Below are positions 53,637-64,000 of a stretch of DNA of 64,000 bases, piece after piece; position 1 is the stretch's first letter; the number at the start of each line of letters is the position of its first letter. The translations under genes were made by a program, and so were the position numbers. The DNA comes from Takashimella koratensis (lineage: Eukaryota > Basidiomycota > Tremellomycetes > Trichosporonales > Tetragoniomycetaceae): positions 1,612,001 through 1,676,000 of the forward strand of contig BCKT01000005.1 in NCBI GenBank assembly GCA_003116875.1, in the 5' to 3' direction. The notes beneath the pieces were generated by a model that was not told the origin of the DNA, made no database searches, and was given only the letters and a program-made list of their open reading frames with translations.

Positions 53637-55959
53637 ATGTTGAATAAGGGCAAGGGGAAAGCAAAGACCCAGACCAGCTATGTGGCGCCCACGCGGGACG
53701 AGATACCCAGCTTGTCGCAGCTCGGGGTCTCGTTACATCCTGATACTATGGGGTTTGTGCATGATCCTAACGGGTTGGCGAATTCCCTCGGGGGAAAAGG
53801 TGAGCACGTCGACCGCACTTGTTGCTGACTTTTTCTCCAGGGGTCAAGGACATCTTCGCCAGCAGGACAGTATTCATCGGCGCGTTTGCAGCGTGTATGG
53901 GAGGACTGTTGTTTGGGTTCGACCAAGGGATTTTGTCAATTAGCTTGACAATGCCTCAATTCCTCGCTCGCTTCCCAGAGACCGATGGGAGTGTAACGAG
54001 CTCGGCGGGCCTTAACAAGGGGTGAGCAGAGCGTGTCAGTATCATGACCAGTTTGTTGACCTTCGTCAGCGTCATGACCGCGTTGTTAGAGCTAGGAGCC
54101 TTTCTGGGCGCCTTCGCAGCTGGGTTCCTCGCTGACAAATACTCGCGAAAAATGTCCATCGGTGAGTTCTACTAGCGCCCTCGCATAAATCGGGTACTTA
54201 CGACGTCACCAACTCCTCAGTGATCGGCGCTGTATGGTTCATTGTCGGCAGGTAAGCCTATACCTTTCTTCTCCCCCACTGACACGTAGTATCTTGCAAG
54301 CGGCTGCATACTCGTTCGGCCAGCTCGTGGTGGGTCGGTTCATAGGAGGGATCGGGATCGGGATTTTATCGTCAACTGCACCAATGTACATCTCGGAGAT
54401 TGCACCCCCAAACATCCGTGGTGCGCTACTGGTTACGGAATCAGGGATGATCGTCGTCGGCGTGATCATCATGTACTATATCGTAAGCTCATCAGCCATC
54501 ATCAGCCTACACCCACAAATGACCTGCTCACACGCCGTCTAGACCTACGGCACTCGTCACATTGTCTCCGACTGGAGCTTCCGCCTCCCGTTCACTGTAC
54601 AGATGGCTCCCTGCGTCGTCCTCGCCAGCGTCCTCTGGAGCCTTCCCTTCTCACCGCGATGGCTCGCATCCCAAGGCCGAGATCTTGACTGCCTCGACTC
54701 CCTATGTCGTTTGCGCCAACTCCCGAGCACCGACCCACGCGTTCAAGCGGAATGGATCACCATTCGCATCGAAGCCATCCGGAACCGAGAGGTCCTGGTA
54801 GACGCCCATCCAGATCTGCAAGGAGAAGGATGGAAGGACCAGGTCAAGCTCGAGTGGGCCAGTTGGGCGGATATGTTTGGGTCAGGGTTGATCAAGAAGA
54901 CAATGATCGGGATCATGTTGATGTTCTTCCAACAATTCGTCGGCGTCAATGCTGTGAGTAGGGGTGTTAATCCACCCCCCCACTTTTTCTAGCAGGTCCA
55001 AGGTCTTGGAGACAAGCTGATGGTGTTTTTCTCTAATCACCTGCAGCTGGTTTACTACGCGCCTACTCTGTTCGGCGAGCTCGGACTCGACTATGAGCTC
55101 CAGCTCACGCTCAGTGGAGTCCTCAACATCGCACAGTTCCTCGCGATCGTCATTGCCTTCTTCATCCTTGACCACGTCGGGCGACGTCCACCTCTCCTTC
55201 TTGGAGCAGTGGGCATGGCTGCTTCCCATTTCATTGTGGCTGGTATCATCGGTACGTGCACATCCCATTTGGGTGGTGTGAATCTTCCGAAAGAGGCCGT
55301 GCTGACTAGCCTGTCTCACGTAGCTACTTACTCCAGCGACTGGGCGGGGCACCCGGCTCAAGCATGGGTCGGCGTCGCGTTCATCTTCAGCTTCATGATG
55401 GCATATGGTATCGGCTGGGGTCCCGTCCCCTGGACACTTCGTAGGTATCAGCTTTCCCTTTTGCAAGCTAGTATGAGAAGCTAACAATCGCATCCAGCCG
55501 CCGAGATCCACTCGACGAGTCGCAGAGCCAAGGGCGTGGCATTGACTACTTGCTCTAACTGGTTCAACAACTTCATTATCGTCAGTCACTCCCCTTCTCT
55601 CTGCATCGTGCTCAGCTAACATCTCACAGGGCCTGATCACACCACCTATGATCCAAGGCGCACGATACGGCACCTTCATCTTCTTCGGCGCCTTTGCCGC
55701 TCTGGCAGGTATATGGACTTGGTTCTTCGTGCCCGAGACTAAAGGGCTTACTTTGGAAGATATGGACAAGGTCTTTGGGACTCATGCGGCACAGGAGGAT
55801 ATGCTCGCCAAGGAGGATATTCTAGGGCTGGTCATTGGGACGCGAGTGGGAAGTGATGGGGCTAGTATTGGGTCAGGGAGCGATGTGGTTCGGACATCAG
55901 CAGATCAGTTGATGGGTGCCAAGAAGGGGTTCCAAGAATTGCAGATCGAAACGGCATAG
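53637..55959 (+). CDS. MFS sugar transporter (hexose/quinate type)
   Basis: Ten exons: 53637..53799, 53841..54021, 54070..54161, 54221..54251, 54290..54482, 54543..54953, 55047..55251, 55324..55440, 55498..55580 and 55630..55959; 601 residues. Twelve membrane segments fit the fold. Signatures: GGLLFGFDQGILS in TM1, FLADKYSRKMSI, VVGRFIGGIGIGI, PPNIRGALLVTESG, PFSPRWLASQGR (the usual PESPRWL has Phe for Glu), MLMFFQQFVGVNALVYYAP in TM7, DHVGRRPPLL, and VPETKGLTLEDMD at the end. The acidic tail of about 60 residues is cytosolic. Likely a monosaccharide/H+ symporter; substrate not determined. Structure is intact. Confidence 0.87.
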
Positions 55960-56185
55960 ACAATGGGCTGAATGAATACTTCCCCAGAGATCCAGATCTA
56001 GACTCAAGAGCATCAATGTTGAAAGTGTGTTCAGGATCAATGCATCAGCTTTGTAGCGGCTACACTTCGTGGTAAGCGTAAATGCCGAACCCACCGTACT
56101 CCAAAACACTAAACGGTACATAGTCTTAAAGATCAAGACGGCTACTATTGGGTGCAAACGTGATGCTATCAGGCTTTCCTGATGC

Positions 56186-56928
56186 TTAGGTGCGTGGAGG
56201 TCCAAAGAAAGCCAACAAGTCTTCCTCTTGCTTCGCTAAATCTGCTTCGGTCGCCTTAGAAATGACGCCTTGTAAAGGTATCCTCGGACGTGCTTGGCGG
56301 GCGGATTCGTACAGATCGCGGCGAAGTGAGATGAGGTGTTTTTTCCCAACTTCAGTCCCAGCCATTTCTCCAACAAGATCGAAATCGATATCAGTCACGG
56401 GACCAGTCCAAGTTTTGGAAGGGTTATCAATATGGTCGGCGAGACCTTGGACTTGGGCCATGGACAAGAGTAATACCGTCCAGTTATCGTCGTCCAGAAT
56501 ACGGTGGTGCTTGTTACTGACTGAAGCTGCTGTGAGCCATGAAGACAGAGGGCGTTGTGTTCCCGCTGGTGTCAGAGAGGGATCGAGACGCTCTAGATCA
56601 GCTGCGGATTTGCCTTGGAAAGCCGGTTTATACGTCTCCCATGTGAAGCTGGGGTCATATTGGTGCTCTGAAAGGCGCGATAGCCTCCATCAGCTCCTCA
56701 CTATCTGTCGTTTGCAGATCGAGATCACTTACCCAAACCAGCATCGAAAGCAAGCCCTGCGTCTTGAACGAATTGTTGGGCATAACTCGCTTGGGAGGAA
56801 GGATGCGGCTCGCCTTCCGTTTTGATCATCGGTTTGTCCTTCACCTCCGCAGTTGCCGACGTCTGCTCCTGGAGCTCTTGTAGAGACAAGCGAATGGAAA
56901 GCAGATGTTTGAGCAGCTCCTGGGACAT
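56186..56928 (-). CDS. Protein of unknown function, tandem paralog 1
   Basis: Exons 56928..56733 and 56667..56186 give 225 residues. The start MSQELLKHLLSIRLSLQEL is a short amphipathic helix; exon 2 begins EHQYDPSFTWETYKPAFQGK and continues NWTVLLLSMAQVQGLADHID and ISLRRDLYESARQARPRIPL. I know no domain here. It is homologous to the next gene along: both place one phase-1 intron before a TW.T.K..F..KS....LD block and share the WT/WS-LL-MA(Q/K)(V/I)Q helix. No signal peptide or membrane segment. Intact. Confidence 0.6.
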
Positions 56929-56961
56929 GTTGACTCGAGTTGTGACAGATCTTGTATGCGT

Positions 56962-57886
56962 TTAGGTATCTTTCCAGTGGATAATGATGAGAAAGAGTGA
57001 AAATGACCATGGTCTCCAGTTGTCGCCGCTGTCTTGTTCCGCCGATTCGATGATTTTCGCCAATTCGCGTAGGAGTCTGTCATTGTCTTGTCGGGATGAA
57101 GTCACCGCACGGGAAAATCCGGCGCCCCCTTCACCCTCGTCCTGCATGTTGACCCGCTGGGATCGCTCGGCAGCGAAGCTCGCAAAGAGGTTGCGGACGG
57201 CGAGCTGAGAGTTGCTGCCATGGAGAGCTGCAAGATATTGAAATCCTTCCGCGATCAGCTTCTCCGAACGCTCTCTGTCGCTGGCGGATTGTTTCTGGGC
57301 TGCAAGGTACTGGATTTTGGCCATCCAAAGCAACGACCACGCGGCAGAATTGTCTTTCAGGGCAGCCCTGCATTGGGTCTCGGAATCGGTTCTGCCGGCC
57401 CATGCTGTGAGAAGTCCGGTCCCCTTCTCTGGAAACTGAGGGAGTTCTGGGAGCTCCGTGGATTTGCCGTATGAATCGAAAATTGAGCGAAGATCTTCCC
57501 ACTCGGATTGGAAAGGTGAGGCCGCCTTGTCAAGATCGACCCACTCGACCTCGCTCTTGTCTTCGAAGATCGATTTGAGCGTGCCCCACGTCACCTCTGA
57601 GCCGTAACGGGCGCCTGTTAAGTTTGTCAGTGCCCCGAAGACAATCGAATATTTGGGTGAGGAAAGCAAAAGGCTCACTCAGTGCCTCGGTGAGTCCCTC
57701 CTCGGCGTAGCCTGGAATGAGCTTCCAACGCGCAGCTTCCTGGCTGGATGCAGCGAGCCGCCTCGTCCCACTTGAGGAGGCTTCGGCATTCGTCGTCGTG
57801 GGTTGTGGGTCCACCCCATCCACCTTGAGGTCGCTGAGGTACTTGAACATCCTAACAGCGACAACAGACATCGAAATGTCGGACAT
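56962..57886 (-). CDS. Protein of unknown function, tandem paralog 2
   Basis: Exons 57886..57679 and 57614..56962 give 286 residues. Exon 2 begins ARYGSEVTWGTLKSIFEDKS, followed by a longer middle region than paralog 1, AWSLLWMAKIQYLAAQKQSA, and VRNLFASFAAERSQRV; the last 60 residues, rich in charged residues, have no counterpart in paralog 1. The start codon is the first of several in-frame ATGs (57886, 57874, 57853). Only 33 nt separate its stop from the start codon of paralog 1, so both genes may be under one promoter or result from recent duplication. Function unknown. Confidence 0.6.
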
Positions 57887-58328
57887 TGTCAAATGTGATC
57901 AATGGAGTTCTGATTCTGTGAGTGGCACAGCGATATATGAGTAGTGGAAGTGAGAGAATGTGCAGAGTGAGAAGATAGAAGTTTTCGGGGAGGGGAAGGG
58001 GGCATCTTTCCCCCTCGGGACCCTGGTAGACCCCCAAAACCTCAGCCTGTGGAGCGACTCTCACAGTCGTGAAATGTGCGAGCACGTCACTACACCCAAC
58101 GGCCGGACAGGGTGGCACTGTGGCAGTTGGAAACCGTTGTTTTAAGATGAAATATGAACACCTGGACACGAGAAAACCGGGATGTCGCGGAAGATGTCCG
58201 AGTAAATAGTCCCCGCCAAAGCGCATCAAGCAACACAACTTATATGTCATGCATGAATGATTATGGAGACGTCTCCCATTTCACATATTATACAGATTGA
58301 GAGGAAATTGCAATGTTTGGCGCACCGT
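57887..58328. other. Intergenic region left of the acid phosphatase
   Basis: Promoter of paralog 2 and 3' flank of the phosphatase. It includes a G/C-rich patch (57975-58035), but no gene. Confidence 0.45.
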
Positions 58329-60292
58329 CTAGTGTTTCTTGTAGAGCGTCACCTCGTCACACACCGAGCTATTAGCACTCGCAATGAACTGGTGCGTCAT
58401 GTGGGTTCGGTTGTGGAACTGCAGCCTCGACCAGCCGTAGGTGTTGTCATTTTGGACAGCGGTGATGTAGGTGGCGTTGAGGAGGGCGTCGAGACCGTCG
58501 TAGTGCCCGGCAGCACCGTTGACGATATACAACGGCGACGAGGGGTTGTTCAAACCGTTGGGGTCGACGACGTCTGCGGAGTGAGCCTGGGTGGTCAAGT
58601 TAGAGCTTACAATTTTTAACCGGGTGACTACGGGAGTAAGCGTGGACGTGGCCGTGCATGACCAAGTCGACTTCGTACTTGTTCAAGATAGGCTCGAATG
58701 CGTTCTGGCAGTCAAGACAGACAGTCGACGAGCGGTTGGTAGCTGCCGTCAGCATTGCTTTTCTGAGCTAACGTACCAGAGATGTACCACGGACGGTGAC
58801 CCATGACGACGACCCAAGGAGTGACGTCGCGGTCAACGGATGCCAAATCGTTCTCGAGCCAGTTGATCTGCTCGTTGTGTTGTCCGAATGGTCCCGAGTC
58901 CTCCATCTCTGAGCCACCGATCTCATCAGGAGCGGTTCGGTTCCCGCCGAGGTCAGTCTCGGTGTCGATGAAGACAACGTGAACCATGCCATCGTCATAC
59001 GACCACCAGAAGTTCTGGTTAGGCTCGTTGGGGTTGCCGGGCATGCGCCTGTATGGGGTCAGTTTTGTCGCGGCGGTTGAGTGTGACTGTGTCCGACAGC
59101 AGTGGGCGAAACGTACCAATGCGAGCGGTAACCGGTAAAGTTGGTCTGTCCAGGGGTACAAATGTCGGTGGTGTAGGTGATGTTAAGCAGCGCGTCGGAT
59201 GTACCACCGTTGACGCCTCGGTAAGATCAGCAGGGCGCCTGAAGAGCATTGCGTAATTGACTTACAGTTGGCCTCGTGGTTACCGGGGCCCACCATGTAC
59301 GGGCGCCACGCCGTGAATGCGGTGATCTGGTCGTGGTATTCCTCGAGAAGAGTCTCGTAGCCCTGGGCAACGGCGGTCATGTTTGGAGTACGAGACGAGT
59401 TGCCAAAGTACCCCTGGTACGACTCTTTGCTACGAGGTGTCAGAACGCTTCTATTGTCGTAGGCCTTGGTCATAGCATGACCGTTTCATACTCACATGAA
59501 GTAGTCGGCGTACGCAATGTCTCCCGGGTGAAGGACGGCGTCGAAAGTGTCCATGCTCTGGGTGAGCGACTGGATGGTGTTCGAGTCGCCTTTCTTGAGG
59601 GGGATATGGTGAGAGCCAGTGATCAGGGAACCGAGCTCGGTGGAAAGACCGTCCGCACCCATCGTGCCCATGTCGACAACAACAGCGAGAGACTAATCAA
59701 TCAGTTTTACTCAAAGCCGATGTACCCACGAAAGTGCTCTCATCACCTGCGCTGCGGAGAGTGGTGAATTTGTAAGTAGGGGTGTTACTGCACCCGTCGC
59801 AGTTCGTCTGCTGGTCAGTACTGAACAGCAGACGCAACTCACGTAGGCGACTCGGTACCAGTATGTAGTCTTGGGTTCAAGACCAGCCAGAAGAGCGTGG
59901 TGGTTCCAGCTGTGTTCGTTAGATCGGCCTCTAAGTCAAGTAAAACCCTAGGTCAGTCCACTCACGTTCGGCTGGTGTTGTAAGTGTTGGACGCCGCGTA
60001 CGCCTTCATGTTGAGATGATAGGGGTCTGAACCGTACTCAACGACCGCCTCAGAGGTGTTGAGCGCCGCGTAGGTGTTCCACGAGACGTGCATCGCAGTC
60101 GAGTTAACGTACGCCGTGCGTTGCTGGAGAGGCTCCTTAAGGTTGTACGGGACAGTGCCGGGGACGTGGGCATAGGTGTTGTTCGACTCGCGCAAGGGCT
60201 AGAGGGTGTCAGCTGACGAAGGTTGGAAACGAAAGTATACGTACCGCCGCCGCAACGCAGCCAAGCAAGGCAAAGACAAGGGGAGCCAACAT
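58329..60292 (-). CDS. Purple acid phosphatase, secreted
   Basis: Ten exons: 60292..60245, 60198..59966, 59909..59843, 59807..59730, 59692..59496, 59429..59266, 59216..59117, 59048..58777, 58742..58621 and 58586..58329; 512 residues. A 16-residue signal peptide (MLAPLVFALLGCVAAA) is followed by an N-terminal fibronectin-like domain (YVNSTAMHVSWNTY, TYWYRVAYTN) and the metallophosphatase domain. Metal ligands are seen in AVVVDMGTMG, HPGDIAYADYF (GD..Y), GPGNHEANC (GNHE), VVVMGHRPWY and VMHGHVHAYSR (GHxH), plus NGAAGHYDGLD. Many N-glycosylation sites occur. It releases phosphate from organic esters outside the cell. The acceptor before exon 7 reads GAG rather than NAG with Y/A. Confidence 0.88.
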
Positions 60293-61510
60293 GTTGAGCG
60301 CCTTTTTTTCGGTGAATGGGGAGTAGTCGTAGCCTTGAGAAACTGTTCGAGCTTAAGAATCGGCCAAGTCGGGCTCGAAAATGTCGGTTTTCCGATTGCT
60401 TGGGACCATAGAACACCGAGTACCGAACCCAAAAAGGTCAAAGGCGAACGAACGTGTACCCAATGCCGTATCTTCAACCTATCGTTGGCCCTAGTATTGT
60501 CATTCACACAGTGCCCAGGTCTCTCGGCCAGTCTGAGCTCGGACAAACCCCCCGAGCTAGTGAAAAAAAAACGGAATTGCCCAGTTCCTCGATTCCTCTG
60601 CTGTTCTGCACGTGGCAAGTTTGATGTTCCTGAAGCGTAGGAGCGATGAGATCATGGTTGACAGAGCAGCATGCGACGCCAAAAATACCATGAACTCGGT
60701 CTTGGCGCGAGGCGGTTCCCTGTATTGGGGCCAAGGGTACCGCCCAAAACCATATGTCGTAAGCCTATCACCAAACCTCTTGAGAAACGTTTCTAGAACA
60801 CAAAGGTGAACCAGCCAATCACTCTACGTGTCTTCCTCAGCACACCCACGCCGTCTAGGTTCCCAGACATCTGGCTGACTTCACAGGCACGGCGCCATTT
60901 CCGCTTGGAATCAGGGTGTATGAAGATGTCATGGCCATCCACCTCTGGAGCGCAACCTTGAGCGATTCCGACGCCCGTTCGGGGCTACAGATCCGATGTT
61001 GGGTAATCGGGGCTTGTCGGATTTGTCGACAAACTGAAGGGTGGGATCGAGACCGCCATGAGCAGTGAACAAGAAAGTCCCAGGACATCATCGAGGGTCC
61101 ACGGAAGGCACGGGCAGGTTTCCGAATGACCAAGAAAAAGGTGGATGGGCAGCAAGACGGCTAACGGCGAAACTCTTCTGCAAGCGTGGGCAGGGCTGGG
61201 GCAGCAGGGTCTGTGTCTCGCCCAGAATGGAAGAGGACATGGGTACGTCCGGATCTCTCATCCGTTTGGGGACTGGAAGTCTGCCTAGTCGCCAAAATTC
61301 GGGCGACTGTGACGATTCGACCAATTGGAGAGAGGAGAGAGATCCGCACGTTTCTCCCTCGCACCCAACTCGTCTGGCGTAGAGTTTTCGATGCCACCTT
61401 TGCCCCGCGGGCAGAAACTCCGCGCCCTTTCGGAATTGCTCCCGCCTAAGAGCTCATGTAAAAATGATCTTCGACGTCCCTATCCTACCTACGTTGCTAC
61501 TCTACACATA
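60293..61510. other. 1.2-kb gene-free region
   Basis: Promoter of the phosphatase on the left and 3' flank of the dehydrogenase gene on the right. No ORF with family features, no tRNA, one A8 run at about 60562. I cannot assign anything. Confidence 0.45.
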
Positions 61511-62587
61511 TCATTCGTCATGCTTCCACCCCAACAACCTCTCTGCTTTAGACGTATCCCATACCCCTCGTCTCGCATGCCCTTCAGCGCTGAACCAGGT
61601 CTCGTCAACCTCTCCCACCTTCCCCTTGTAGAACGATTCAATCAGTGCCAGGGTCGTGGGCAACTCTTTCCCCTCTCCCCCGTCGCCGACGTGTTCTGCC
61701 TTTCGCCGCAACTCCTCGGTTATCCCTCCTTCCCAGCAGATCTCATTGGCGACGATATTGAACACCTCGTGCCCCTCCCACCCGGTGCTGTCGAGACCAA
61801 GGATACATGCCCGAGCACAAGCGTCGAAGGAAACCCAGCTGAAGAATGAGTTGTGCTCCACTACAGGCCAGGCGTCTGCGTAGGTCGCTTTCGCCATGTG
61901 GAAGCGGAGAGAAGCGATGCGGGTCCCAGGGAAGAGCTTGACCAGGGAGTTGGCCTGGACCTCGCAGATTCTGTTAGAGTCAGTAAACGCATAAGTAGCC
62001 ACAGAGCCAGGATAGAACCATGCTTCATCAACTCACTGCTTGGACAGCGAATACGGATCCTCCTGGTTAGGGCGTTAGCTTTGAGTTGCAGTATTCCAGC
62101 CTCCCCTACTCACACCCTGGTATGCGTCCGTCTCAGCGAAAGGGATCCGCGCATACTTGACATGCTCTGGGGGAGTATATGATAGCCCCACGGCATTTAC
62201 CGAGCTCGCCTGGACGATCCGATCGATTCCCTTTCCCGCCGCTGTCCGAAGAACATTGTAACTACTCGTCACGTTAAGATTGTGCACTAGCCTACCGTCG
62301 TGCCCGCCTGGTTTCGGGATCGCCGCCATGTGAACCACCCCGTCGATCCTCCCACTGCCTGCTTGGCTGTGAGCCTCTGCGCGGTCAAAGAGCTCGTCGA
62401 TTTGCTTGATGTCTGTCAGGTCGGCAGGGTGGAACACGACCTTGTCGTTGTCGGTCGGAAGGGTGCGAGGAGTGACTACGTCGGTCGCTAGTACTCGGTG
62501 ACCCGCAGCCGCGAGGTACTTCAGGACGTGAGAACCGATGGTTCCCGCCGCCCCGGTGAGGAGTATGTTACGAGGTGCGGGTAGCAT
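61511..62587 (-). CDS. NAD(P)-dependent epimerase/dehydratase (extended SDR)
   Basis: Exons 62587..62114, 62062..62037 (26 nt) and 61970..61511 give 319 residues. The N-terminus MLPAPRNILLTGAAGTIGSH has the extended-SDR glycine motif GxxGxxG; DGVVHMAAIPKP and VQASSVNAVG follow, and EDPYSLSKQ supplies the catalytic Tyr and Lys (YxxxK) inside the 26-nt exon. The C-terminal part (GWEGHEVFNIVANE, RLLGWKHD) binds the sugar or other substrate in relatives such as uronate dehydrogenases and UDP-sugar epimerases. Which one applies here is unclear. Cytosolic. Confidence 0.85.
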
Positions 62588-62805
62588 ATCAGGCGAGTGA
62601 GAAAAGATGAGTGAGATGGACGCAGCGGTGGGTTTTGTCGACTGGTACAGTCGGATGACGTCGGCATGAGATCGGACCGCGACTCGGGCAATTCTTCAGT
62701 TGGTTCTGCCGTGTTGGCCTCCGGCTTGCTCAGCGTCCACAACATCTCCGAACGGCTTTCCCTAGAAGATCACTCCCATACATAGCCAAGCTCGATGGGA
62801 AATGA

Positions 62806-64000
62806 CTACAGTAAACCCCGCTCCCTCGCCTCTCGCAACGCCCGCCCGTCGGGGCCCGGTTCGTTGATTACCTCAGTCCAATGCGGCGGCCCCCTGCGTA
62901 GCCTACTATGGGGCAGCTGCGTGAATGCGTCTTTCTCCGACCATGAGTATCCCTTCTCGACGCGTCTAATCGTGGGTGTCCTCGTAGTGACTGCGGATAG
63001 GACTGCGAGTGCTCGTTGACGAACGTCTCCGGGTCTGAGTCGTGACGTTAGCTGCTAGGGTCTCAGAGGAGAGTGCAGGTACTCACTTGAGACGGTAAGC
63101 TGGCGGGGTCATGCCTGATCCAAAAGTCCCATCGACGTGGTTGGAACACAGCAGGGCGATTATGATCGCGAGGATGTGAAAGGGGACGATGGAGAACGCG
63201 ATAGTGTAGAACGCTGTCAAGGAGCTGGCTTCGAACCCCATCCAGCTGGCTTTGCATCCTGGGAGGTTGGTACGAGGGTAGCACATGCCCGAGAGCACCG
63301 CTTCATCTGGGTCGGTGTCAGCTTATACCGCCTGGCTTTAGAAAAGGTCGAGGGTAGGCTATACGGAATGATGGCCACTCACGTAATGGGCTGTAGTAGC
63401 CACAACACATCAGGTACCCCTGGATCGTAAGTCTATCTGACTGGGAGAGGTATTGGCTCCACGCCTGGTTCAGCTTTCCTGATAGGTTCAGGTTGTTTCG
63501 CTTGTAGCTCGGGTACCCAACCAGGCAGATGGATAGGAGACACGGCCAGAGAAGGAGATTGTAGAAGGCGAGGATGGGGCGGGAGTTCAGGAGGGTACCG
63601 AAGAGGCCAATGAAACCGGCGAGTATGAGAAGGACGCAAGCGAGAGACAGGTCTGCAGCGTAATGTTAGCAGGCAGTAGGGCATGAGACGGAGGGGAGGA
63701 TGGAGAGGAAGACGTACAAATGACGAGGTCTGGATCCGAGGCGAGAATGACTTGTGACCCGTCTTCGGATCTCGACAAGAGGACCACGGCCCATATGCTT
63801 CCGGTCACCGAGTACGTCAACTCCTGTTATTTCTCAGCTCTATCGTCGTCGAGGGGGTTTATCATCTTCCTTGTGAACCTACCATGATTACTGAGAAGAG
63901 CAGGGCCCACTTGTATCCTGACCATTGGGGTTTCTTCTCCAGCACCGCGAGGGGGAACTTGTCTGTAAGGTTGGAAACACCCGAAGCCGTGCTGGCTGAG
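62806..64000 (-). CDS. Tetraspanin (Tsp2-like), 5' end outside the window
   Basis: Exons seen: >64000..63883, 63823..63718, 63652..63383, 63306..63087 and 63034..62806, all phase-consistent, about 314 residues so far. Membrane segments: WALLFSVIM, a LACVLLILAGFIGLFGTLL helix, a FYNLLLWPCLLSICLVG helix and FYTIAFSIVPFHILAIIIAL. The large loop holds GYLMCCGYYSPLHEAV, the CCG signature of tetraspanins, and CYPRTNLPGCKASW with further Cys. The cytosolic tail (about 90 residues) is basic with SWSEKDAFTQLP. This layout matches the basidiomycete Tsp2 group, which organises membrane microdomains and, in Magnaporthe and Cryptococcus relatives, affects surface and penetration behaviour. Specific role here unknown. 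Confidence 0.85.

Noticed and set aside
1..64000. CRISPR array, tRNA or rRNA genes, complete transposon or LTR element
   Set aside because: No regular spacer-repeat pattern, cloverleaf boxes, or transposase/reverse transcriptase motifs were seen on either strand; the 97-bp repeat pair is the only candidate for an insertion footprint.

Overview
The window is nuclear DNA of a filamentous or yeast-like fungus, most likely a basidiomycete and probably a tremellomycete (Tremellales/Trichosporonales). The basis is GC-rich sequence, genes cut by many short introns (about 33-120 nt, GT...AG, some with unusual AAG acceptors), a Tsp2-like tetraspanin, a thaumatin-like protein with a Ser/Thr-rich tail, and dense small genes on both strands. 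No rRNA, tRNA, CRISPR array, prokaryotic operon or intact transposon was seen. The taxonomic call is inference from gene style.

Layout. 0-12 kb: end of a ketopantoate reductase gene, an MmgE/PrpD gene, a broken F-box-like gene, a secreted thaumatin-like protein, an FAD oxidoreductase, a CMP/dCMP-type deaminase domain protein and a haloalkane-dehalogenase-like hydrolase. 12.9-24.4 kb: a head-to-tail minus-strand array of one lineage-restricted F-box-like family, with two intact long copies (16.1-17.6 and 21.8-23.2 kb), one short divergent copy, several decayed copies and a 3' relic. It also holds a 61-nt pure C tract. 25.5-34 kb: a GNAT acetyltransferase, a Cys-nucleophile alpha/beta hydrolase, and a divergent pair of alpha-glucoside permease (damaged) and GH31 alpha-glucosidase (intact), which looks like a decaying MAL-type locus. 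34.5-38.3 kb: three tandem paralogs of an unnamed small protein that I read as a divergent GNAT fold. 39-42.8 kb: two tandem secreted GH43 enzymes sharing eight exons, including a 17-nt microexon. 43.4-50 kb: a SAM methyltransferase, a broken FAD monooxygenase, an F-box-like protein and an M20 amidohydrolase. 50.3-64 kb: DNA polymerase eta (RAD30), an MFS sugar transporter, a tandem pair of unknown paralogs, a purple acid phosphatase, an NAD-dependent epimerase-type dehydrogenase and a tetraspanin that runs off the right edge.

Functional themes are carbon scavenging (alpha-glucosides, arabinan-like polymers, hexose uptake, phosphate release) with secreted enzymes next to their transporters, and rapid turnover of young gene families by tandem duplication and loss. 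The most unusual material is the F-box-like array with its shared C-terminal signature and shared upstream element, the three-gene GNAT-like family with an invariant 59-nt second exon, and the repeated use of AAG splice acceptors. All exon joins were made by eye from reading frame, splice sites and paralog comparison; RNA evidence is the decisive check.
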